Position numbers and translations under genes: made by a program. Below the pieces are notes generated by a model, which was not told the DNA's origin, did not search any database, and saw nothing but the letters and a program-made list of their open reading frames with translations. Below are positions 54,201-62,800 of a stretch of DNA of 64,000 nucleotides, piece by piece. Each line of letters starts with the position of its first letter. The stretch's first letter is position 1. Source of the DNA: Maniola hyperantus (lineage: Eukaryota; Arthropoda; Insecta; Lepidoptera; Nymphalidae); assembly GCF_902806685.2 (NCBI RefSeq), contig NC_048557.2:4584666-4648665 (forward strand), read 5' to 3'.

Positions 54201-55580
54201 TCTAATCAAAAACACATCGTCTCTGTTAAGAGGTCAGTATTTTAGGGTAACTCAAAAGGAAAAAAAACCGGCCAAGTGCGAGTCAGGCTCGCGCAATGAG
54301 GGTTCCGTATTACAGTCGTATTTTTTCGACATTTTGCACATAAAATTCTGTTTTAGAATGTACAAGTAAAGCCCTTTCATATGATACCCGACTGGGTATC
54401 ATATGAAACATATCATATAAAATACATACAACACGAAGCCGAATTCTGCGTAAACCATTCTCCCGATCCCGTTCACTATCGACTATATTCGAAAAAACAT
54501 CGACTACAAAACATAATTTAGAATATCGGCTTTTACAATTTTAATCTACTTGATACAAAATTTCGATTAAATTTTCTCACTTTTTCTTCACAGGATACCT
54601 CCAAAAAATTGTTTATTTGATCTCATTAATTGGATCTTACTTTGAAAGTTGAAAATAGCAATATTTGTTTATGACCACAATTTAATTTTTTTTCGTGTTA
54701 TGTAACCACAAATTCAGGGTTTTCAGATTTTTCCCCGAATGTCTGCTATAAGATCTACCTACCTGCCAAATTTCATGATTTTAGGTCAATGGGAAGTACC
54801 CTGTAGGTTTCTTGACAGACCGACAGACAACAAAGTGATCCTATAAGGGTTCTGTTTTTCCTTTTGAGGTACGGAGCCCTTAAAAAAGAACCTTTATAGG
54901 ATCACTTCGTTGTCTGTCTGTCTGTCGTGTCTATCAAAATCATTTTTCTCAGGAACGCGTGAAGGTATCAACTTGAAAACAATATGAAATACTCAGTTCT
55001 ACAATCCCTTGGAACTATGAAAGTTTTAAGTCGACGAAAGCAAAAGATACGACCGTTTATGCCGCATGATATTTTTGACATTCGTAAAGGAACCATAACC
55101 TATAGAGGGTACTTCCCGTTCATCATCATCATGATCAACCCATCGCCGGCTCACTACAGAGTACGGGTCTCCTCTCAGAGTGAGAAGGGTTTCGGCCATA
55201 GTGCCAAAACCCTTGCTAGTGGCATGCTGGCCATGTGCGGATTGGTAGACTTATTACTTCCCGTTGACTTCAAAAAATCCGAAAACAATTTTGTAGACAT
55301 CGAAAATCGATTTTCTCCAACAAAATGAGGAAGTTTTATTTGGTCACTTCATTTAAAAAAAAACCAATTAACAAGACATTTTTATATCCCTTGATTGACG
55401 GTACAACCAACGAATGAAATGCAAAGCTCTAACGATACAAAGCAATAATCCAACATAATTTTTTTTTCTCCTTCCAGTGGTGAAAAGCGTTTGGGAGAAG
55501 ACAGCAAAGAGATCGACGAGCTGATAGAAGCACACTCCAATACAAAGAAGAAAAAGAAGAAGCATGTGAGAAATCAATAA
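38776..55580 (+). CDS. NAT10: NAT10/Kre33 RNA cytidine acetyltransferase (18 exons, complete)
   Basis: ATP-dependent acetyltransferase making N4-acetylcytidine in 18S rRNA and in tRNA-Ser/Leu, acting mainly in the nucleolus and needed for small-subunit assembly. Eighteen exons sum to 2961 bases, an unbroken frame of 986 residues plus stop (human about 1025). Order: N-terminal DUF1726-type region, RecA-like helicase module with Walker A GRGKS at 279-283 and Walker B-like DEAAAIP at 380-386, GNAT fold with acetyl-CoA loop QRMGYG at 606-611, and a C-terminal tRNA-binding region with a Lys-rich tail. The start at 38776 opens MVKKKIDNRIR, as in the family, with A at -3 and G at +4. Every junction is GT-AG and phases close. 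Introns hold many repeats but no coding exon is broken. The gene is divergent from Bap170. Confidence 0.97.
39849..40287 (+). repeat. Long 'CTTGGCCGG'-ended repeat in NAT10 intron 2
   Basis: Begins AGGTCCTGTACCTCAAAAGG and ends GACTCGCACTTAGCCGGTTT. The same family is in intron 6 (42498-42925) in the opposite orientation, so the two can pair as an inverted repeat across exons 3-6. Confidence 0.8.
42297..42385 (-). mobile_element. tRNA-like SINE head in NAT10 intron 6
   Basis: On the minus strand GCCGTAGCTTAGTGGTCAGA resembles box A and GGAGTCGATTCCTGCCGGTC resembles box B, as in a tRNA, but no tRNA cloverleaf can be completed. A SINE head is preferred over a tRNA gene. Confidence 0.55.
42498..42925 (-). 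repeat. Complete copy of the 'CTTGGCCGG'-ended repeat in NAT10 intron 6
   Basis: Starts AACCGGCCAAGTGCGAGTCA and ends TTTTGAGGTACGGAACCCTA. It contains a (CAGA)n run at 42855-42871. It serves as the reference copy for comparing the others. Confidence 0.82.
43120..45940 (+). CDS. NAT10: NAT10 exons 7-9: ATPase/helicase module
   Basis: Exons 43120-43396, 43972-44187 and 45713-45940, residues 269-509. Exon 7 holds TAARGRGKSA (Walker A, K282) and VTSPHPENL. Exon 8 holds LVLVDEAAAIPL (Walker B-like) and STVSGYEGTGRALSLKL, a block conserved in TmcA/Kre33 enzymes. Exon 9 starts the acetyltransferase lead-in with EEPIRYRAGDPIESWLN and CYHRAAEAFLHRL. ATP hydrolysis by this module drives RNA acetylation. 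The exon 8 to 9 linker is shorter than in human. Intron 8 contains a 1.0-kb inverted-repeat element. Confidence 0.96.
44209..45222. mobile_element. 1.0-kb inverted-repeat element in NAT10 intron 8
   Basis: The left end TGAGATCTATAGAGCGCACT, with GACTTTGCTTAGACTTAAG, is matched inverted at the right end by CTTAAATCTGAGCAAAGTCA and GTGTGCTCTATAATCTCA. Inner arms with AACGAGACAGAGCTAT and AGAGCTATATCTTTCACATAAATCTGTCTCGTTT extend the similarity. No transposase frame. A related palindrome is at 62409-62515. Confidence 0.78.
46386..51633 (+). CDS. NAT10: NAT10 exons 10-14: GNAT acetyltransferase domain
   Basis: Exons 46386-46531, 48262-48409, 49100-49245, 50507-50644 and 51437-51633, about residues 510-768. 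Key blocks: NSPNDIQLLADAPAH, SLGRGRKAAGDLIPW, VVRIATHPSYQRMGYGKRAL (acetyl-CoA pyrophosphate loop), LDYLGTSFGLT and LTGEHSCIMLRSL. An acidic low-complexity insert (ASDDDDAQTD) sits in exon 12 where human also has a variable loop. Codon S at the exon 13/14 junction replaces the human Arg after YL. The catalytic fold appears intact. Confidence 0.96.
46858..47180. repeat. 76-bp tandem repeat, about four copies
   Basis: The unit contains TACTCTTGTAATTATTTTTG and TTTCCATTTATCTACTTAAA and ATGAGTGGAACT. ATGAGTGG recurs at 46923, 46999, 47075 and 47154, giving spacings of 76, 76 and 79. Copies are nearly identical. It lies in NAT10 intron 10 and runs straight into a partial GTAC-family MITE. Confidence 0.92.
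47366..47786 (-). mobile_element. 3' end of a LINE: reverse-transcriptase C-terminus and 3' UTR
   Basis: From 47786 down to a stop at 47597-47599 the minus strand reads FRLRKVQKSFVGIGITFYNK, then IPQTILDLPLHKFKKSIKN and AYYTIEDYLNDKRAW, the typical C-terminal ending of jockey/CR1-like insect reverse transcriptases. Below it lies the 3' UTR block shared with 36449-36615, ending in (GAAAAT)n at 47370-47395. Confidence 0.8.
49288..49455 (+). mobile_element. Second tRNA-derived SINE family, NAT10 intron 12
   Basis: GAGCCTCGATAGCTCAACGG (box A-like) and GGTTCAAACCCCACCC (box B-like) are followed by GTTGCACTATTGTCGTACCT and GGGGAATATTAGTC. The same family is at 51146-51300 on the minus strand (intron 13). 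Confidence 0.8.
50282..50459. mobile_element. MITE just upstream of NAT10 exon 13
   Basis: Ends AGTGCCCGGCAAACAACTT and AAGTTGTTTGCCGGGCACT are exact inverted copies. A 20-bp direct repeat, GTGCACGCGATTGGTTGAT, occurs twice inside. The right end is 47 bases from the start of exon 13, so it lies within the branch-point neighbourhood. Confidence 0.85.
51146..51300 (-). mobile_element. Second tRNA-derived SINE family, NAT10 intron 13
   Basis: On the minus strand GAGCCTCAATAGCTCAACTG and GACGGTTCAAACCCCGCCCG form box A and box B regions. It continues through the same body as 49288-49455. The head looks tRNA-like, but the attached body marks it as a SINE. Confidence 0.8.
52055..55580 (+). CDS. 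NAT10: NAT10 exons 15-18: C-terminal tRNA-binding region and basic tail
   Basis: Exons 52055-52224, 52924-53169, 54093-54232 and 55478-55580, about residues 769-986. Conserved stretches include QADYRLITDLLAP, VLFVAMGFQMKDVDDIA, LPASQILAKFYEACKKI and EEL.KAAKDLE. The protein ends with a lysine run (TKKKKKKHVRNQ), expected to favour nucleolar location and RNA contact, and shorter than the human tail. The TAA stop at 55578-55580 lies inside the likely polyadenylation hexamer. Confidence 0.94.
53277..53413. mobile_element. Hairpin MITE in NAT10 intron 16
   Basis: ACTTGAAGCAAATACCTACT and the following TATCACTATC are mirrored by GATAGCGATAAGTAGATTTT and GCTTCAAGT. A SINE (53421-53728, minus) follows within 10 bases. 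Confidence 0.78.
53421..53728 (-). mobile_element. tRNA-derived SINE in NAT10 intron 16
   Basis: Near full length and same family as 17964-18272, with TAGCCTAGTGGTTAGGACGT and GGTTCGATCCCGGG at its head and CATCATCATG at its tail. A partial 3' copy is at 55122-55254. Confidence 0.88.
54248..54892 (-). repeat. 'CTTGGCCGG'-ended repeat with a 212-bp foreign insert
   Basis: Outer parts match 42498-42925 (AACCGGCCAAGTGCGAGTCA at the left, TTTTGAGGTACGGAGCCCTT at the right). The middle, 54421-54632, is not part of the family but is identical to 56740-56951. A 34-bp palindrome at 54377-54410 (GGGTATCATATG and its mirror) marks the left junction, and a few family bases are missing at the join. Confidence 0.85.
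54421..54632 (+). repeat. 212-bp duplicate, copy A (in NAT10 intron 17)
   Basis: Base-for-base identical with 56740-56951 as far as I can compare. Contains ACACGAAGCCGAATTCTGCG and an intron-end-like run, TTTTTCTTCACAGGATACC. Its flanks differ from those of copy B on both sides. Confidence 0.92.
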
Positions 55581-55581
55581 A
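55576..55581 (+). terminator. Likely NAT10 polyadenylation signal overlapping the stop codon
   Basis: AATAAA at 55576-55581 overlaps the TAA stop codon. About 20 bases further on, a GGTGTTTTATT stretch looks like a downstream U/GU-rich element, so cleavage around 55595-55600 would give an extremely short 3' UTR. Inferred from motifs only. Confidence 0.5.
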
Positions 55582-55632
55582 CTTGCTATAAGTTCCACTG
55601 TAAGAGGTGTTTTATTCAAGTAACCACATTCC

Positions 55633-55814
55633 GTACAGTACGCGGCAGAAGGCTACATCGATCTTTAGAATGTCATTTCGGCTTTGTAGAGCGTTGTCTC
55701 TGTCAGTCATACCTATGTGACGTTTCGTCGGTCTCGACGACTGAGACAATGCTCTACAAAACCGCTACCTCTTTCGAAAGGTCGATGTACATTACTTTCT
55801 GCCGCGTACTGTAC
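55633..55814. mobile_element. MITE of the GTAC-target family, complete
   Basis: GTAC, then AGTACGCGGCAGAAGGCTAC, and at the other end ATTACTTTCTGCCGCGTACT followed by GTAC. Internal arms GTAGAGCGTTGTCTCTGTC and GACTGAGACAATGCTCTAC are also inverted. It begins just after the NAT10 stop. Confidence 0.85.
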
Positions 55815-56739
55815 TTCATTTATTGGAGTTCCGTACTTCAGTAGGAAAAAGGGACCCTTATAGGATCACTTTATTGTCTGTCTGTCTGTCTGTGTCGTGT
55901 CTGTCAAGAAAACTAATCAAAACCTATAGTGTACTTCCTGTTGACCTAGAATCATGAAGTTTGGTAGGTAGGTAGCTCTTCTAGCCCAAAAAATCCGAAA
56001 ACCGTGAATTTGTGGTTACATCACAAAAAAAATAAAAAAATATGAAAAAGATAACTAGGAACTCACGAAGCGGTGTTTGCGCCGTGGTTGCAGGACCACA
56101 ACATTCGTACGAACATGAAATATATGGAAATGTGGATAGCAGTTTTCTTGACGCGATTTATCCCCCGGAATGCACGGTTGTTTGCGGGTCCCGCTGCACT
56201 GGCGGGCACGGGTGAAAACCGCTCCCACTCTTATGTGTTAGCGAATCAGTAGGCAGAAAGGAACTCTGCGATTACTCTTTTCAAAATAAAGGTAATATAT
56301 GCGTAAAAGAAAACAACAGATTTCAATAATAATTTCTATAATTATTGTAATATAAAAAAGTGTTGGTAGTTATTCAACCCTTGGAATAGACAATAGATAT
56401 TTCCTCTTAAACATAACAAATATGTGGCGGGAGGGGGGCGCGGCTCGTAAAAAAATACTCTTTTCTGAAGCGGCCCCAGCCTCGCCAGCTCCCGCGTACG
56501 CTAGACTTTACCATTTTATTACAATATAATGTGATCTAAGAAAAATAATATTTTCGTCTAACGCCCGCTGGGGGGCGTGTGGTAAACAATTTTATACTAT
56601 CATTAGTTTGTCACTTACATTTAACACGCACTACCTTAAATGAAACGGCCCGACGCTTTAATATCCCTTGCGAAGTTACGCAGCGATGCCTAGACGAACC
56701 GTAATGACAATGACCTTACGCTAAGCGCACATCGCGGAC

Positions 56740-56951
56740 AATACATACAACACGAAGCCGAATTCTGCGTAAACCATTCTCCCGATCCCGTTCACTATCG
56801 ACTATATTCGAAAAAACATCGACTACAAAACATAATTTAGAATATCGGCTTTTACAATTTTAATCTACTTGATACAAAATTTCGATTAAATTTTCTCACT
56901 TTTTCTTCACAGGATACCTCCAAAAAATTGTTTATTTGATCTCATTAATTG
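56740..56951 (+). repeat. 212-bp duplicate, copy B (3' of NAT10)
   Basis: Identical partner of 54421-54632. Here it sits in sequence with no recognised transposon on either side, so it may be the source copy. Confidence 0.9.
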
Positions 56952-57604
56952 CACTAAAGCTAATTACTTGGCGAAATAAGCATCAGATTTTTTATTTGAA
57001 AATGTTTTTGAATGATTGCAAAGTATCCTGTGAAATGTTAGTCCTAAGCAATATAACATGATTTTAATGCTACTCGTATCTTAGAAGATTTGGTGAGTAC
57101 ATCGTATAAAACACACAGAGGTACAGTAATTGAGAAGGAATTGCACTTAGGAAAGGTTTGCGTCTCTTGGCACTTTATCTTATAAGATAACTAATCAATA
57201 TAATTTGAAAAACGAACAGAAAATTAATAAATATTAAAGCTGACAGAAGGTATAAATCTATTGCTTTGTTATAAGACGAGATTACAATGATTTTTGAAAA
57301 CTCTGTAACAAAATTAATTTTTTCTTTCATTGATCTTTTATGATCGCGTATTTTCGTCGCGTCTGGATTTAGCATTACACGCACAAAGACCGAAGTATGA
57401 AGCAGAATAATTCAGCTAAAAATTAGCAAATAAAAACTTAATTTATTATGATTGGAACCACGCACATCGATGAAATATTACATACTTAAAGTTAAATCGT
57501 TTCTAGATACTTAATTTTCGATATTATCATAAAATATATTTTTAAAACGTCAATAATTCGAACTTAATTGTAGGGGTTCAGTAAGCAGTGTACAGCGTAA
57601 GGCT

Positions 57605-57790
57605 AGGCTCAGACAACGATAATTAATAACTTAACGAAATAAATAACGAAAACCTTTTGTATGCGACATTTTATCAAAATTGTTTCCATAGTCATAAGGT
57701 AAAATCTGGTAGGCATTAGACAAGTTTGATTAAATTGAATAATTTCACTGACAATTATTTTTACAAAATATCGTTGTCTCAACATAGCCT
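57605..57790. mobile_element. AT-rich inverted-repeat element
   Basis: AGGCTCAGACAACGATA on the left matches TATCGTTGTCTCAACATAGCCT on the right with a short gap. The middle is AT-rich and non-coding. Confidence 0.68.
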
Positions 57791-60700
57791 CAGGATTTGG
57801 GTGGACTAGTGAGGAGAAGGGAACTCTATACACCTTATTAATAATAATATATTCAAAGACACAAAAGCAAATCCACTAGACTTATTGCCACTCTTAAATT
57901 ATTGCTACGACATATACAGACTGATCTACTTTTTATAATATAATAATAATAATAATATAATGTAAATATAATAATCAATAATCCATTACAACATCGAATA
58001 AAACAAAATATTATTGCATTATTTTAGTTCAACTATAAATCAGAAGGGGTTTATTTTAACACAATATTTAGTATAGTCTAGAACATTTTTCGTGCATTTT
58101 TTGTTTGTGTGAAGTGCGAGAGATACAACATGGGCTCAGAATAAGGACGAAACTAAAAACCACACTACACGCCTGCAGTCCGATTTTAACCAGTGCGAGA
58201 CATTTTTTTACTTTTTCTTCAATACTTGATGAAATAACCGTGGAAAGCGTTGTCGCTTCACTGATAGTGAGTGTTTGGGCTGCTAAAACACTTTTGATAC
58301 GACCTGAGACGCGGTTTCCAAGGCAATCCCTTAGAATACCGAAATCCCAAAAGTAAAAGATATTTTTAAGTCATTAGATTTAATGTGTTTGCTTAACTTT
58401 TCGCTTTACCTACCTACATTTTTAATGAGAGAATATTATTGTAAGTATAGTGTCATTTTTGGTGTTCCGTACATCAAAACGAAAAAGGAACCCCATTGAC
58501 CTAGAATCATGAAATTTGACAGATAGGTAGGTCTTATACACAAGTAAAGAACAAATCCGAAAACCGTGAATTTGTCGTTACATCACACGAGAAAAAAATG
58601 TGTGTGTGAAAAATTAGTAGGTACTGTAGTAGTGCGCGAGTCTCACTCGCACTTGGCCGGTTTTTTTTCAAATAAGGGTAGAAGCATTCTAATGCTGGGA
58701 ACCCATCTACTAAAGCGCACCAACTGTGCTCCTCGCTTTTGAAACTGATTTTTAGGCCCAGCTGCGAGATCTGTTCTGGCCTTGCGCCAGAGTAGACAGA
58801 CTGTAGGTTAACTCCACGAGCACTTTCCTGCGGATACTTTAGTATTAACCTTATTCAATTCGAATAGAGTTTAAATAACAGCTATCAGTTGCTTGTACTG
58901 AAAAATAGGTAGCTACGTCAATAGTGCAAGGGATGTGGTTTTAAATTTTTAAGCATCTAAGTTTTAGATAGGTACCACGCTCTCGGAAAGAGATTTTGAC
59001 TTGGAAAGTTTTACCTGACATAAAAATTTCAGCTTCAGATTTCGTCTCGTGGTTTCTAGTTAGTCCTTAACTCTGAGATCACGGGTACAGAATATGAAGT
59101 CACATCAAAACTTTGATTGTAATGCATTACTTTTAAGTTGTTATAGTAAGACAATTGTTTTAATGTAACAATTTGTAACACCGCGCGTTCCATTATTTTG
59201 ACCCAAAATTGGCTGATACTCACTAAGGCACAATTTTATCTTTCACTTTGAACTTTATTTAATTCTAAAATAAATTAAGTCAATTCCCCTCCTCGACCCA
59301 TGAGGTATAATTCTAGCTGTTGTCTAATTCATTTTGCTTAATAATATTGTTCGCACATTATAGGACGTCCGTGAAATTATTAATTATTCATTTCTTTATA
59401 CCGATGCGGTCGACGAGTGAAGACGTCCTCGCATTTTCAGTAGGTACTAATAAGTAGGTATTAGGTACTTACATCGCGTTTGCGACTCGTGCTATTCGTC
59501 CTGTAATGTGCGATTGGTTTAAATAAACACCGACACAAAATCTTAGCACTAACGATTAATATTGTTGATTCGATTCATCTTATCTAACTATAACACATAT
59601 TATCGCTGAACATCATTAGCTAGGTGCCTATAAGACGCGGCAACCTAACGAGGCATTGATTGGCATGCCAGCAAGGCACCTCGATACGCCTCGACTAAGA
59701 TGAAAACCGCATCGCTCGGCTGTATGGCGCGGCGCCTGTGACGAAACAAAGCCTCAGGAAGCTGCTGTGCTTAGTGTGAACCCGGCTAAATATTTATTAA
59801 CTTAGAGGCTTGTTGATTATGTGAGCGAGTTTTTATAAAATAATGCTTATTCAATGCTTATCGTTATCGACACGAATTCGATTTTACGAAAATATTTTAA
59901 TTTTTTTAATTTAAATTTATTTTATTAGGCGTCCAACTGTTTTTGCTTGATTAAGGAATATCTACATAATTGAGTTTGGTCGAATTTTACACAAAAAATC
60001 TGAGATTTTTTCGAAATGTTTGTTGGATTGTTAAAACTTAAATAAATACATACTTGAAGATTGAACTTAAAGAAATAAATACTTGAAACATGGTACTCAA
60101 TAATTTCAAGAATTTGGTAAACAAAATTGCAATACCTATCTGCCAAAATGCATATATCAGACCTCAGAGGTCAATAAATAAGGGAAAAATGCAAAAATAC
60201 AAAGCAAAGTTATTCAAAGTTTAATTGATATTTAAGCTGGTTCCAGACACGCACCGAGAACGCGAGGGTGGATGGTTATCAGCTTTTTTAGAGCTCACAC
60301 AACGAATAAAAATCACGCGATTTTTTATCGCAATTCTAACACTTGCAATCATGCGAAAAAATCTGCGATTTGATACAAATTTCACCCGGTGTGCCGTGCG
60401 GTGCGAATTAAATTCGCGCGAATATTTTGTACAGCATGGTGTTGTGTGGCGCTCACCGCATTCGCAGTGCTTGCTAAGTGAAATTACGTACGCAGAAAAT
60501 AAATCGCGCGAATAAAAATCGCTGTGAGGGCTAGGCATTAGCTTCGGAAGCGCTTTTATCCGCAAAAATTGAGTTTTGCGCTCAAGAAACGAGTAGGTAC
60601 GAGACCACCGAATAATCGTTTCATTTACTACATAATCGTGCTTCGCTTGGAGTAGGCATTGCAGGTTTTGTTTACCATAGTAAGAGCCTATTACACATTG

Positions 60701-61186
60701 GCCCAACTTACTCGGCGAATGTGTGCAGGACCATATGGTTTACTTAGCCGAGTGCAGCAAACAGCATTTACACATTGTCTGCCACTAGCCGAATGCATTA
60801 GATAAATGTATAGTGGCCTTTAGGTCGGTATATTGGTTTGGTGTTTTCTTTTGCTTAAATTGATTTCAAATATTTTTAAAACTACAGCCTATCTATCGTA
60901 TACAAAAAGCGCGTTTGGAGGTATTTTCACATTGCACACGCGGGTTTTTCTTTTTTTGAGACAAACGTGAGTGTGAAGGCGCTCTAAGCTCTCCACTAAG
61001 TTGCAAATGCAGTGCTAAAACGCTTTGTTACTTCAGTCAGAATACCTAGCTACTTAGGTCCACTTGCACAAGAACACTTAAACGGATGTTAAATTTGTTA
61101 ATGCTTTCACTTTTTAGTGACAGCGTTATGCTAAAAATTGACAGCATTAACTAATTAATCAGCTTATAAATCTGTCCTTGTGGGCC

Positions 61187-61340
61187 GATTCTCTTGTACA
61201 CAATCTCTAAACTAAACTAAATTAACAGGTCTAAATCTAGTGCTATCCTTTACCGCAAGCAACATTAATAAAGGGATAGCAATAGATTTAGACGTGTCAT
61301 TTTAGTTTAGTTTAGAGATTGTGTACAATGAAATTAGCCA
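61187..61340. mobile_element. MITE with TGTACACAATCTCTAAACTAA ends
   Basis: Left TGTACACAATCTCTAAACTA and right TAGTTTAGAGATTGTGTACA are inverted; the centre has ACCGCAAGCAACATTAATAAAGGG. Same family as 15150-15310 and 16246-16411. Confidence 0.85.
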
Positions 61341-62654
61341 CTTCCAAATCACATAGGTACCTAAGATTTTTAATTTTAGCTCATGTTTATCTCAATTTTG
61401 TGTAGTTACTACCTATTTAGACTAGGGACAAAGTAGCGAATATCAGCGCGCACGACGCCGTGCACAAAATTCCGACGCTGAAACATTGAAATATTTCTGC
61501 GCCAAACACGTCAAAGAATAACTTCGAGCGCGTTTTCGGTCGCGACATTCCGTTATATCTGTCCGTAGCCTAAGACGGTTGCGGTTCACTAGGCAAACCT
61601 CATCATTTTGCGATATAGCTTAATCTGAAGGCAGTGTCACATGATCCTAAAATACTTATTCAGTGTTTGTCGCGAGCTTGCAGCGATCTTGTCTAACAAA
61701 CGTATAAGCAGTTTAAATTACTGCGCTGTGAGCATTGATTTACCTGTGAGTGATCTATGTGGACTAAGTACCTACCTAACAAATGGATTGATCAATCACT
61801 CACAGCTTCGCACCACACTTCGTACCTACCAACAAAGTGGAGTGCGACGGCAGGGTGGCTGTTCCGCCGCACGATTAGTCCGTCGTCCAGAGATCTAAAA
61901 CTCTTTTTATATGACCATTAAATAACAATGCTACCAATAGGTACCTACATAGATACTTATCACTATTGTTTTCAGTTTAGGTATTTTATTTGTGCAGTTT
62001 TATTTTAATGTTCAAAATATAAATTAAACAAAGTAATCTAATACTTACTAGTGTCTATTACTTATAATAGTTATGTCGACAAATGATGCGAGACGAATAA
62101 TTTGACTGAGTTCGCTTAGCTAGCGAATTATGACTTGAGTCTTTATAGCTGTAGCTACAGGGCTTTCAGGTAAAATGCACTGTTTTACGTGTATGGCTAT
62201 GTATATGTTTCTGAAGAATTGCAAAAATTTGTGCTGAAGAAAAACTAACATATACTTACCTAATGCGTTAAAAATAAGAGTAAGTAGGTAGGTACTTAAG
62301 TAAGTTGACTTTCTTGTACAAAATTAGGGACGACTTTTCGCCATATTGTTTCCGACTTCGCTGTTTGTTTACCTATTTAATGGTATTTTGTTTAACAGCC
62401 ATACCTACTCAGAGTCGCTTAATCGTTACTTTAGTTAAAACGAGACAGAGCTATAATATCTCTCACATTAATCTGTCTCATTTTAACTCAATCTTAAGTA
62501 ACGACTAGCGACTCTGAGTGCGGCTGTAAGACTTTTAATTGTGTAATGTGAATAACTGAATTACTGAAAGCTGACTTAGAAAATTAACTTATTACTGAAA
62601 GTTAATAATGGTCCTAATTAATAATTATTATTTTGCAGTTTATAATTATTATAA

Positions 62655-62800
62655 TTAAAGGCGGGCTGGGAATGCCCCGCGCTAACCCGGCGCGGGATAG
62701 CACAGGCGCTGTGCGGATTTGCGGGCCGTCCCTCTCCACGACTCAGCTCATACCCCGATTGCCATGTCGACCTGTCGCGAACTATACGTATAGTTTCTTG
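62655..62800 (+). repeat. Dispersed repeat, partner of 1-245
   Basis: Shares its start (GCCCCGCGCTAACCCGG) and its end (CGATTGCCATGTCGACCTGT and CGCGAACTATACG) with the reverse complement of 1-245. Related fragments of the end block also appear near 265-295. The element type is not known to me. Confidence 0.55.

Noticed and set aside
60221..60706. 161-codon minus-strand open frame
   Set aside because: It overlaps a plus-strand frame of similar length, has internal palindromes like a repeat and shows no recognisable domain.
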